Source: Bathynomus jamesi (Eukaryota; Arthropoda; Malacostraca; Isopoda; Cirolanidae). From it: a DNA stretch of 64,000 nt. Positions 23,790-36,422 of this stretch are shown in pieces. The notes below the pieces were generated by a model. The model had not been told where the DNA came from. It ran no database searches and saw only the letters and a list, made by a program, of their open reading frames with translations. Each line of letters opens with the position of its first letter. The stretch's first letter is position 1. Made by a program: the position numbers and the translations under genes. The stretch is taken from assembly GCA_023014485.1 (NCBI GenBank), contig JAJOZX010002714.1, positions 327,501-391,500 on the forward strand. Reading direction: 5' to 3'.

Positions 23790-24300
23790 TACGTGTTGAA
23801 GTGTTGTTGCGAGTGTTTTGTTTTGCATCTCTGTATCTTGTTTCCCTAATAGCTTTTCTTTATATCCCTATTCTACCGTATTTGCTGTTCCTTTGAATTT
23901 AAGTTCCTAGGCACAAAGTGGTATTCATCATTAAATTTTTAAGACTATCGCACATGCTAAATATTGTACACCAAAAACCGCTAACAGTTGGACCCAATTT
24001 ATGAAACTTAATGGAGTTCTGATGAACTCATCGAAATTTGTTCTCCTTAATTAAACTAAAGACTTTCTCTATCTTCGTGAAAGTATTTAATAGATATTTG
24101 CTTTACTATAATGCAAAAATTTAATTCTCAAATTCTGTCGGTTCACCCGCAATGACGATTTCTAGTTTAAAGATAAATTTGGATACATAAGAAGGATTAA
24201 AGTTATTCACATTATATGATAACTTATAACATTTAATTATATACGAGTATATAAAACAATCATTTATAAAAATTTACATCACTCGAACAATTATTGTTGA
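23790..24300. other. no gene recognised
   Basis: AT-rich, nothing supported. Confidence 0.35.
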
Positions 24301-24304
24301 AGTT

Positions 24305-24883
24305 GAACAACCTTTATTGATAAAATAAATATAATTTTACAATTTTTGTTTTAACATACGTAACACTGGATGACAAAAAAGAACTTTTCTTTTGTTACAT
24401 GAACAAAAATGGGTGGATCTTATAGGTTTATAACGCCGAGTTAAAAAAATGACCTCAAAATTTGTCTCTCACCCACCAATATTAAGTGAATCGAAAATGA
24501 AATCTGGACTAATTTATAGACGTAATAATAATATCAAAGTAGAAAATGCATATTGAACTCACCTAAAATGTTCATTGAGCGAAATCAAGTCAACAGTGAC
24601 GTGCAGCAACTTATAAGCAGAGGAGGAGCAAGGGGCAGACCCCGCCCCCTTCCTATTCTGACTCAAATCCGTAATCAACGTAAAAAATTACATATAGTGC
24701 AAGTAAAAATATCTCTGACAAAAACTTTGTTGACAAGTGTAATTGTGAAATTGGACTATGTTTTATTTAATCTGGCCCTTAAGCTTTAGGCTTTACTGGG
24801 CTCTTAATTAAAAATAAAACAGATAGTTATTATTATTAATATAGAAATCATGAATAAGAATTGTTAATTATTAGTGAAATAAT

Positions 24884-24929
<46 letters not shown>

Positions 24930-25180
24930 ATTATAAAACAAATACAAAGTCATTAATGAAGGTATGATACCAATACTATTAAAGAAATCAATATTAGACA
25001 CGAGAGATGAACAATAGCAAGTAATGTACACTATTACAGAGTGGCCACAAAGTCCATTTGCAGTGAAATTACAGCATACTGTATCTGTACGTTGACCTTG
25101 TTTTCCATGCAAAGGGACTTTGTGGCCACCCTATACATTTAATCCTAGATTTTTATTAGTATTCCATTATTAATCGCGTG
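24305..25180 (-). mobile_element. LINE 3' region (family of 768-2049), interrupted
   Basis: Contains AACCTTTATTGATAAAATAAAT, then the marker CCCTTAAGCTTTAGGCTTTA at about 24776, then TTTTTATTAGTATTCCATTATTAATC, in the same order as the 768 and 55002 copies. It is split by unrelated sequence at 24350-24730, a (TA)n run at 24889-24925 and a small MITE at 25036. Confidence 0.6.
25036..25133. mobile_element. short Tc1/mariner-type MITE
   Basis: TA-flanked inverted ends sharing GTGGCCACAAAGTCC and TTTGCA. About 98 bp, inserted in the LINE 3' region. Confidence 0.65.
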
Positions 25181-26190
25181 CTTCCATATACAGGTCTGTA
25201 AAAGTGCACAGACACAAAGAAAATGAATTGCGAGACGACTGTCCTCACAACCAAAATTTATGCAGAGGTTAGGATAAAAACATTATGCATCTAACCCCTC
25301 TGATTACCTCACCTCGAATGAAGTGAAATTATATATTAACTGTTTAAGCTTTATGGACTTATATACGAGTATAATCCGATCTAATAAATACAAAATAAAA
25401 ATGAGTTTAACCTCCAACATTTCAAAACACAATATTTATAAACATTTCTAATTAAGTGATCAATAACAATTAGGCTTTAAAAATGCGTATTAAAACACTT
25501 CTTTTGGCAGAGAGAGTTTTAATGTCAACCCCGATATTATATGACTGTATTCGGTAACCTGTTTATTACTGGGGACATATTTGTACGCATAAAATTAATC
25601 TCTCAATCCTTAATCGACTCCTTCCTCAAAATGCAAGTCATAGAGAAGAAATGAAAATAAATATAAAAGTAAATGTATGTCCTTTAATTTATTCTGTTTA
25701 CCTCCTCTTTAATTTTTTTCATTATTTTATATCACTAAAAAACAAAACAAAACCCTCATTAATGTAAAGTAATTTACATTAATTACAGGAATTACATTAT
25801 GACTGCTAACTAAAATTATTTTGAGACACACACATAGGCTTTTTTAACGAAATTGTATTATTATCAAAGCTAAATCAAACGATACCAGTTAATTTAAATT
25901 TAGAGTTACGAACTCAAAATCATTCGCCTCAAGCAACAACGCATTGGTGCAGGGTAGGCGTAACCTAAACTAAGTCAGAAAATTAGTAGGTTCATATAAA
26001 TCAGATCAGCAAAGCTTACAAATTAAAATTAGTGAAACTAATTAATCTTCTTACGTACCAGTTGGGTACCCAGAAACTCAAAATAACTGATAGTTAAACA
26101 ATACGAGACTAAAAACGGCAAAAACTACTTCATTTAAAAACTGAGCCCCGAGTGTTTTCAGCATCACTCCAAAAACCAAAAGAGAAATTC
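25181..26190. other. no gene recognised
   Basis: AT-rich. No supported features. Confidence 0.35.
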
Positions 26191-26198
26191 TTAGGCGA

Positions 26199-26364
26199 AG
26201 GCTACACGAGCGACTTTGTCACAGCGTCACTGCTACGTGGCACTAAAAACGAAGAAATCGCAGCGACTTGTTGCAGCCAATGTAGTTTGCAACAAGCCAC
26301 TGTGATTGTGTCGCTGCGACACCTCGCAACTTTGACGCAGCGACAAGGTCGCTCGTGTAGCCTT
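26199..26364. mobile_element. MITE with GGCTACACGAGCGAC ends
   Basis: Inverted ends AAGGCTACACGAGCGAC then (T/C)TTGTC, and internal inverted blocks CAGCGACTTGTTGC / GCAACAAGCCACTG. The target duplication is unclear. Confidence 0.6.
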
Positions 26365-26812
26365 GGCCTTATTCCCTAACACGAAAAAAGTTTTTGTTTC
26401 TGTAGTTGGGACTTCACTCAAATTTAGAACTCAAACTTAAAAAAATAGAGACAAACTATGAACTCAGAATAGCTGTGTGCAGTATCATACAAGGAGTGCT
26501 CACTTAGTCTTCATATACTTTGGGGCAACCATCGGCCTTCCGCTTCTAGATATCATTAATTAAATATTAATTGTTATATTAATATAGTTATTATAATATA
26601 AATATGAAATTATTATAATATAAATAGAAAATTATCACATTAAAAGTTTAAATGTCTTAATTTATTTGCATTTAAAGAACTGACTCAAAAAAGTACCTTA
26701 ACTCAAATTTGCTCTTACTAAATAGGTATTATTTAATTAAACTTATATTGGTAGGATTGTTAATATTTTCAGAAAATTTGTTATTAATGAAAACTGAAAG
26801 TGTTGAAAGTTA

Positions 26813-27086
26813 AGCCCATATCAAATGGCCATTTGTTGCCGTTTTCCACAGCTGGATCGTGCCCCACTTCAAACGGATTATAACCGTTTACATATTAGTC
26901 GGCAACAATTGGGGTTTGAAAATTTTTAAAATCTTCTTGTTGAGTAGCGATTAATACATTCGATACATTTTTAAACCCTGATGATTGTTGCCGATTAATG
27001 TGTAAACGTCTCTAATCGATTTTAAGCGGGACAAGATTCAATGAAGAGCGGCAACAAATAACAACACATGGCCGTGTTTATGGGCT
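26813..27086. mobile_element. PIF/Harbinger-type MITE
   Basis: Inverted ends AGCCCATA..TATGGGCT with direct TTA trinucleotides on both sides (26810-26812, 27087-27089). The arms continue with TTTGTTGCCG, ACGTTTACACATTA and CGGCAACAAT-like blocks. The superfamily is inferred from the TTA duplication. Confidence 0.6.
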
Positions 27087-27167
27087 TTATGATGCTTTTT
27101 CGGTTTACCTAATTTGTATAAAAATATTTCTACAAACATCATAAATTTCTCAGATGGCTCAGAATCC

Positions 27168-27370
27168 GGATCACCTGAAGATCCGTCACCCCAGCCTTTT
27201 TTAGTTAGCTTCATAAGGCTAACTAACGAAAATATCACGACCTAACCTAACCAATCATCAAGGGCGTATAGTTGACCTAACGATTGGTTAGGTTAAGTCG
27301 TGATATTTTCGTTAGTTAGCCTTATAGAGCTAACTAAAAAAGGCTGGGGTGACGGATCTTCAGGTGATCC
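27168..27370. mobile_element. palindromic MITE
   Basis: Arms of 89 bp run from GGATCACCTGAAGATCCGTC to CCTAACCAATC, and back after a 25-nt spacer. The core GTTAGGTTAAGTCGTGATAT recurs in the palindromes at 32529-32656 and 45827-46025. Confidence 0.8.
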
Positions 27371-27615
27371 CAAAATCCGCCATGTTACAAGGTTATATTG
27401 ATATAGTTATATTGATATACTATATTGATATAGTTATTATAATTATAATATAAATATTATAATTATAATATTTATATTATATTTAATATATAATTATAAT
27501 TAATATATAATATTATAATTAATATATAATTAATATATAAAATCCGCCATATTACAAGGTTATATTGATATAGTTATATCTTCAGGTGATCCCAAAATCC
27601 GCCATGTTACAAGGT
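27371..27615. repeat. AT-rich low-complexity with local duplications
   Basis: Contains three copies of AAAATCCGCCATGTTACAAGG-like sequence separated by ATATTGATATAG and TATAATTAA tracts. Confidence 0.55.
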
Positions 27616-27785
27616 GCTAGGCTTAGTAATCTTTTGTTACATGCCCTATCTTTAATTAAAGGAGACGCACTAGTTAGTTTGTCACATTTTCTTTGGTTAT
27701 CACATTTTCGCAGATTTTAAGCTTCACTATATCCGTTCACTTCTAGGAAGGAGTTATAAAAGGTATATTGGGTATAAAGATTATT

Positions 27786-27926
27786 TTACCACAATTTATA
27801 ATATGCTTCCGTGACGAGTTCTAGTCTTCTCCTACGTGGTAATTGAGAGAAAAATTTTAATCCAGTTAAGCGTTCAACGTCCTGAATGTTGGCACTGAAT
27901 AAAAGGGCGTATTCATCTGCGTTCTT
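27786..27926 (-). CDS. ENPP: ENPP coding exon 14 (C-terminus and stop)
   Basis: Acceptor ATATTTCAG, phase 0, 46 codons and TAA. Encodes [15 protein letters not shown], the conserved near-terminal motif of the nuclease-like domain, then a basic RRRR stretch. No canonical AATAAA was seen close downstream; ATTAAA occurs about 130 bp further. Confidence 0.92.
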   Translation of the reverse strand, partial: KNADEYALLFSANIQDVERLTGLKFFSQLPRRRRLELVTEAYYKLW

Positions 27927-28283
27927 CTGAAATATATTGAAAATAACATTTAGAAGAGGACAAAGTCGAATTTAACAATCGACTTTATGCGAGTCGCTTT
28001 TATACCAGTTCTACTTTATGCAGCTAGATGCTGGTCACATTTTAAAATGAAAATGACGAAACTAATATAGGAGGCTAACATGAATTAAATAGATCCACTT
28101 ATGATCGAACTTTTCTATCTAATAAATGTTTATATTTCAGGGTGGTCCACTTTATGCAAGGCGATCTGATAACGGTGGATTTTTTTTGTATACCATTTAT
28201 GTGTGACTAACTGAAGCTGTTAACCTACCTGTATGCATGATACCGTATATAATAAAAGCCCTACTGTATTATATATATCAACG

Positions 28284-28324
<41 letters not shown>

Positions 28325-29230
28325 CAGGGCGTCCCAAAAAAATGTATACACACTTTAAATAATTATAAAGGCAGTGTTTATTAAAATACATTTCATTTTC
28401 AAAATGTAATAGAATCTACAGACATTATTTAATTGTTTTGTCAACGCCTGTTTTCAAACCGACGTCCGTTCTGGTCCAGGCACTGCTGATAACGCGAAGC
28501 AATGGAATCGCAAACATCACGAAACATTTCGTTTGGTATTTGTGTGCATTCTCGTTCAATGGCTGCTCTCAATTCAGCGACTGTTGCAGGTTTTATAGCG
28601 TAGACTTTGTCTTTTAAGTATCCCCATAAAAAAAAGTCTAGTGGTGTGAGGTCTGGTGAACGCGGAGGGTATTCTACGAAACCCCTTCGTCCAATCCACA
28701 TCCACATCGTGCCAAGTACCACTCGCAATACTCCACTCTTCGGTCCGGATCATCATCTTCATTAATAGCATGGACTAATCTTGGAATGTAACTTTTCCAT
28801 TGACAGCGCTTCAAAATGCGTTGGACAGACGATTCTGAAATTCCTACCTCACGACTCGCTTGCCGCACAGATTTTCTTGGACTTTGGTGATACGTTTCCA
28901 GTACTCTTTCTTGCTTTGTGGGGCTTGTCGATGTCCGTGGTCTTCCGGAACACTTCTTGTGGACATTCTGAACAGTTCCATCGGCTTCAAACTTATCTCT
29001 AATTCGAGTGATGGTAAGTCGCGTTGGTGGATCTGTTTGAAACTCCCTCCTAAACTGTCTTTGCACTTCAACTGCGTTTTCACACTTCCAGTAGCATTTT
29101 AGAATGAATTTCCTTTGTTCAAAGCTTAGTCTGACTGCCATTATTAATTCTAATGGATTTAACTTGGAATGAAAGAAACATCAATTGAGCTATCAGCTGT
29201 TAAAGTGTGTATACATTTTTTTGGGACGCC

Positions 29231-29305
<75 letters not shown>

Positions 29306-32300
29306 TAGTAGTCTATATAACAAACAAAAAACAGAACAAAACATCTTTATTGCAGATCATTCACAATTCATAGCCACTTAACCTAACATACAAGTACAAT
29401 CTTACATATATAATAGCTAGTCATTCCTTACATATATTATTCATTGCATATAAAAGGTAGAAACATCATATATATATATATATATATATATACATACATA
29501 CATATATATAAGCAAACAACCACAAGGAAAAGGAAACACAAAGTCCGAGCGCTTTCGTGATATATTCACTTTGTGTTTCCTTTTCCTTGTGGTTGTTTGC
29601 TTATTAATAAGGTCACGTGTTATTTTGTGATTCTAGTGCACATATATATATATACACATACATATATAGAAGTAATTAGTAGCACGTCTATAAACATGTT
29701 TAAAAATCGATTAGACGCATATGTTGATAGAAAGGGTATAGTTTAAGGTAGTAAAATTAAGGCTTTCTGGGGATAGATCCCACAGCTCAACACAAGTGTT
29801 GTGGGATATAGGGAGGCAGCGTCTTGGGTTAGGGGATACTCTCTGTCTTTACACACCCCATTTAAAGAGATTCCTCTGCCGAGCGGTGCCCCCCATAATA
29901 CTGTGAGGTATTGAAAAACTCATGATCTTCACTTGCCCCACAAACACCTTTAAATGGGAGACCCAAAATGGGTGCACACACATTTCTACATTACTGTACA
30001 GTCTTTACAGCCACACCTACTCTTTCTCGTAAGTGTATATATTGTAATGTATATGATTGTAAATTTTGACTTGGTCCGCTGTCGATATGGACCGTGACTT
30101 GATGGATACCGTAATGAAATTGACTGGATTCTTTGGATCCGATATATTTGCATGTCCTTTATAAATAGATATAGAGTGTAACATATTTGTGGATAGTAGT
30201 CTATTATGACTTGATCCTCTGGATCAGAGATTCTATCTTTAATTTTAAATCGATAATTAATTAGTTTTAAATTGATAATTATTTAGTTTCGTAAAAATTG
30301 GTCGTTGCCAATTTACCGGCAGTTTTTACATAAATTTCTTATGTTCTTGTGGTTCGGAACCCACGTAAAATTGTAGGTCCCCTCCGCCACCACGGAGGAC
30401 ATACACAATACACGAACACAGTTAGGTAGACCAGCCATGAGTGGATCCTAGGGTCTTTGTTGGTCTGAAACATTATAACATACATATATATATACACACA
30501 TACATACATATATACACACATACATACATATATACACACATACATACATATATATATATATATACACATAAAATAAAATTGCAATAAATGATATAGTTAA
30601 TTTTTTAAACATATTTATAAAGTTTAAAATCAATAGTTTCGCCAAAATCAATTAAATTTTATACTCACAAAGCAATCGTTGCCGACAGTCAATTTTTGTG
30701 GATAAATGAAAGCCAACGAATCCAGATGGTCTTCGGGACAATCTTTAAAATTCTCTTCTTCTGAATCTGACAAACATTTGGTTACAATAGCAAAGTAATC
30801 AGTCGGTATTGAGGTCTCGTCATCTCTGGGGAAAATACAGTTTGAAACTAGCTTTTATGACACGAAACTATAAGTGTTATTTATTTAAAAGTTTTAATTA
30901 AGAAAAGTGGGCATAAGTGAAATAAAATGTAAATTTAAGAAGGAATAAACCTTTTGTTTTAATTCTACCATTACGAACTGAAAGTAACGAGAGTAGTTGT
31001 TAATTAAAACGTGATTCTTACATTCTGTGTTTTTGTTTGATTCAAGATAACAGAACGTGAATTGGAGGTGCATTGAACGTCAAGGCTAAACCGTAAGTTT
31101 TTAACAAATAATGGGATTACTCAGATGCCTAGTTAGTCCTTAAAACTGTGTGTGTATATAATCAGTAAGGAGGGCTAGATTCAAACCCCATCAACCTCAG
31201 TGTTATCACGTCGCTACGGACACGGGCAATTGTGTATGTAAACTAAATATATTACGTGGCTTTTTAATATTAATTTCTTTTTTAGAAAGAGAAAATGAAA
31301 CTAAACTCTGTATGTAAAATAGGCTTTCATAAACCGTAATGCAATGTTTAACATTTAGGTCTTTAAAAAAATATTGATAAATATGTAATTCTGCGGCTCA
31401 TGTTTTTTGGCAAAGTCGAAAGTCACGTTCATGACAACTGATGAGCGAAAGTTGATGATGTGGAAAATTGTTAACCAATCTCGTACTATCACTTAACATA
31501 GCGTCAGAAAAAAAAATTCTATTTAGTTTTTTACTTTCAGTTCTTTTTAAAGAAAAATTATTTGACGACATATTGTTACATCTGATCAAAATAAATAATC
31601 AGATAACGAGAAGCAAACTTACATTGAAACTTTGTCATCTATTCGCCCATCCGAATTATGATCAAATATTGGTCCTACAATTACATTTAGAGAACTTTTA
31701 GAATCTTTCAACCATTTGGGAATTAATGTCAACATCAGTTTGCTCCAGTGTCTCTCTAACTGCTTTGAAAATAATGCAGCATTTGATATCAAAGATGATA
31801 ACGTCTTTGTAGTTTCATTCTTAGAGAATTCTGCAAAATTGTAAGTTAGATTAAGTAGAATAACATAATTATTAATCTATTGTACAAAAAACACAATAAA
31901 GCAAATACAATATTTAGCGTAAAGTACAAATGTATTAATTGATCACAAATTAAAGTGTCAGATTAATAAACCTGGTTGGAAAAGTGGCAACAGCGTTAAA
32001 TCAGATTGAGAGATGTTCTCGTGTCCGGAACATGAAGAAGAGAGATTTTTTCCCAGTCGAACGTCACTGACCCAGTGAATGTCCGAATTTTCAGGTAACA
32101 TTCTTCTTAAAGTGAAGCTGGTCCACAGTGGCAATTTCAGTGCGGCGGAATAACCTTATTTTGAAAAGAAACTTACACAATGATATTTATTTATGTTTAT
32201 AATTTATATTTTAATTTGTTTTTTTACATAAAATAATGTTTTAGAATATAAACTTTTAAACACTCCTGTTATGAATTTCAAAATTAGTGGTTACCCGTTA

Positions 32301-35300
32301 TGTGATCAGGATGGAAAAGTAACTTTATGCTGTCCTTAAACTTATGCTGCGGTATTCCCCAAGGAGACGCTTCCTTTTCCACTTTAGACATTTGCTCGTC
32401 ACTCATATTCAGCAACTTGACCGATAACTATAGAAATGATTATAGAAGCAAATTTTTAATATTTTGTTTATTTTGAGTGTCGTGAAACTAATTTTTAATT
32501 TTAGCTAAATACATAAAGAACTCAGTTTGGTATTTTTCCATTATTTACCCCCTTGATGATTGGTTAGGTTAAGTCGTGATATTTTCGTTAAAACTAACGA
32601 AAATATTACCACTTAACCTAACCAATCGTAAAGGGAGCAGATAACGGAAAAGTACCCACAATTTCTATATACTGAAATAATATGGGTGTTAAATGTCTGT
32701 AAAAAGGAAATAATAGCAATACATCATGTAATAATATATTATGTATTAACTATGTACATTTTATAATATACCAATTGGAAAAGGTGAGCAGATGTCTAGC
32801 TTCAGAGGTCCCTATAATAATATGCCGTCCGGACTTTTAAAAACCTGGCTTTTGTATGTAGTATACTTGTGACTGTTATGAGTTTCACTTTCCGTTTTGA
32901 CAGTGATGTCATCACTCGGCTCAACAAAGCTAGTGACAGAATGAGCCGATCCCTTTCGCGGCTAGCGACTTCTTTTAATCTCTATTCTTCAGTCGCGCTT
33001 CAGCCATTCCCTCATTTTAGGAACATTAGCCCGAACGAGTTTTCCTGGGTCTTAACGTAATTGAAGAGTTGTCACTATCGATAAATAGAGAATAGAGATT
33101 AAAAAAAGCGCTAGCGCGAAAGGGATCGGCTCATTCTGTCACTAGCTTTGTTGATCCGAGTGATGACATCACTGTCAAAACGGAAAGTAAAACTCATAAC
33201 AGTCACAAGTATACTACATACAAAAGCCAGGTTTTTAAAAGTCCGGACGGCATATTATTATAGGGACCTCTGAAGCTAGACATCTGATCACCTCTTCCAA
33301 TTGGTATATTATAAAATGTAGTACATAGTTAATACATAATATATTATTGCATGATGTATTGCTATTATTTCCTTTTTACTATTTACTTCAGTTATAAAAT
33401 ATGTTTACATTTTGGTGATATAAGTCTTGGGTCTTATATTTTAACATTACTTAACATTATAGTGTATAACAGACATAAAAAATAAATGAGAATATAATCA
33501 CAACTTTTTGTTATAATTTTTCTTATCTCTTCTCTATATACGTCCAACATTTTTGAGTTTCAAATCTGGTCACCCTAAATCAAATTGGTGACAAACTGAT
33601 TATACACAAAATCCAAAGACTAAGCAGTTTTACAGTTTTCAGAGGTCCATATTAAAATTTAAACTGACGTTCTTGGTAATTTTAACTTTTTATTTTCACA
33701 TCATTTGGTGCATAGATTAAAAATTCACTGGGCTAAGGCTTGTGGCATAACGTACGTAAACAATAATCTAGATAATTGTTGGATTACCCTCCATGGAAAG
33801 GAGAAAGAACATTCACTAATTACGATCGTAAAGATTAAGAGGTAAGCTATAGTCCTGACAACAATAACATCGAAACCGTATAAACCGTTTATGGTTTAAT
33901 AACCGTATAAAATATTAAATTTGATATGAAAGTTTCATCTAACTTATTAAAAAATTGATTCAGTTGTCTTACTTTATTTCTGCATGAATTTTGTCATAAG
34001 TTGAAGGACGATGAAATACGATGATAGCCAAGTCAAGATTACAATAGTTTTTAAACCGCCATGTATTTGTGGGATTAGCTATACTCGTGTAGTAAATAAA
34101 GATAAATCACTCTGTTGTGCTTGCATGGTTATAGCAAACAGCTGATTTGGCTGAGTGATTTCTATTCATAGTGTAAAACCAACATTTGTTATACAACTCG
34201 CGAGTGTAGAAAAACCAAATCGCGAATCAAACGTTATTTCCCACTTGACTATGCGTAACTAGCAGTGGCGACTGGCGTATAGGAGCGATGGAGCGGTCGC
34301 TCCCCCTTGCTTGAAACGATAAATATTAATTTAACAGATAAAAAATATATTAATTTTAAGATATTAAAATAAATATTCTTGAAATATATTTTAAAAATTC
34401 ATGTGGCATATCATGATTCATGAGGCATTTTGAGTAAGCCTTCATATAGTACATAATATTCTAAACTTATAGCATAGCTTCAAACAGCGTACCGCTGTTT
34501 GAATACAAAATAATATTGCAGCCAAATGGAGCGATAGATTTTTCGCTCAAGTAAATATAAATTATATTTTACTGTTGTAATGAAAATATAAGTACAATCG
34601 CGAATTTTTTTTATAATAACTTTATTTTTACTAATAGTTACTTCAGTAATAATGATATAAGCCATTTATATGTATTTTATTAAAATTATTACTTATTTGT
34701 AATTAACTAGAATTGTACGTCTGGCATAGCCGCATATGTTAATACAAGTACAGTACTCTTGTGAGCGGCAGTTGGATTCGCACTAGCCTATTGTGAGTCC
34801 GTGTTGTCGTACAGTGGTACATTATTATAGTCAAATTTATTATAGTCAAATTTATTATAGTCAAATTTTTCAACAATTATTTTTATATTTTATTAAAATA
34901 TTTTTTTAATACAAATTTATGGCTTCTTTTGACATATAAGTACCGTACGGAAGCACCATGTGATTGTTTATGTACTAGAATTCTAAAAATTATAAATTTT
35001 ATGAAATCGCACCCCAATACATTTATACCACGAGTCGCCACTGGTAACTAGTACAATACATAACTAACCTTCAAATTCTATCGATTCCCTTCTCAGATCT
35101 TACCTCGATCGTTTTGTTGTTTTTGCTACAATCAGACTCTTCATAATTTAATGTCCATTTTGACTCATCCTCTATCCCAAGCGTCGGAGGCCTCTCGCTC
35201 TACCAATTAAAAGCATACTTGAGTTGTAACTATTTTCAATATGTAGATTTTATGTGGAGATGCACTGCACGCAAAACAGTAATAAACTATAATTGACCTC

Positions 35301-36378
35301 GCACAAACATATTTTATTAGCCTATACTTTAGTATAGGCTATACATAGTGTATATATTTATGGAATATCATGCATGAACGTGCACGATTTTGCAGAATGC
35401 AAAATCACTCTACCAGTATTCGAACCCATTACACTACACTACAAGTTCCCACAACGACATTATTTGCAATCCTATCGTGGAGTAGTGGCTAGTGCCCTCA
35501 TCTTCTGCTTAAGAGGTGGTGGGTTCGAATCCTGGAGGGGTAATTTTATATATATATATATAATTATATATAAAATGGTAACATCCAAGAAGTTCATTTC
35601 CCATTTACGTAAGGGTGAGTATGCCCCAAGGGTCGCATGAGCCAGAATATAAAGAGAGTAAACGGCCACCTCAACTCTACCCGATACCAGCGGCCGGGAG
35701 CGAATCAACGACACACTGCTTAGATTCCGCCACTGTAACCACTGAGCTACCGGGCACCCAATTCAGTATGTACTAATAATAAAAAATAATTCAGTACTAA
35801 TAATCAAATACCTGCTCTACTTCCGAATACGAAGGTGGGTCTCTGAGCATTATATCTAAAAGCTCCTTAGTTCCATTATTAGGAGAGGGTGTAATATCGA
35901 GCAGACGACACATAAGGTTATAAAGTTCTTTATTCTGGAACGGTTTCACTTTAAAGTTCTCCTTGAACGCTGGTCCATAAGCCACGAACAACGCCTGTTC
36001 GATTGGAAAGACACTTTTAAGTTATTCGTTTTGAGCAATTTGGTTCAAACGTTAAAAGGAACATTAGTCTCAGGTTTATTTCGTATTTTGTGCTGAAGGG
36101 ACCGGCGTTAGCATTTAACATCTCGGATAATAATGTCAACCCAGCAGTTTTATATATATATATATATATATATATGAAAAATTATTTCACGAAAGTGACA
36201 CGTGAAAAAAATATTTATGATGAATAAAACCACGAAGGGAAAAGAAACACAAAGGGGTGCTCAAGCGCTTTCGTCTAATGACATCCTCAGGAACACTCTT
36301 CAGAGTGTTCCTGAGGATGTCATTAGACGAAAGCGCTTGAGCACCCCTTTGTGTTTCTTTTCCCTTCGTGGTTTTATT

Positions 36379-36422
<44 letters not shown>

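Larger units (their letters stand above)
36217..36384. mobile_element. Penelope-like terminal palindrome with hammerhead motifs
   Basis: Two 83-bp arms, exact as far as I can see, around a 2-nt centre, flanked by (TA)n runs at 36152-36175 and 36385-36420. The arms carry AAGCGCTTTCGTCTAATGAC on one strand and the complementary hammerhead core on the other. Penelope-like elements are known to carry such ribozymes in their terminal repeats. No Penelope coding sequence is attached here. Confidence 0.7.

Noticed and set aside
26152..26421. Overlapping open frames on both strands
   Set aside because: They coincide with the MITE at 26199-26364 and have no recognisable domains.
32869..33060. Small protein-coding frame of 63 codons
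   Set aside because: Lies in one arm of the foldback element; no domain content, and the inverted arm differs by frame-changing bases.
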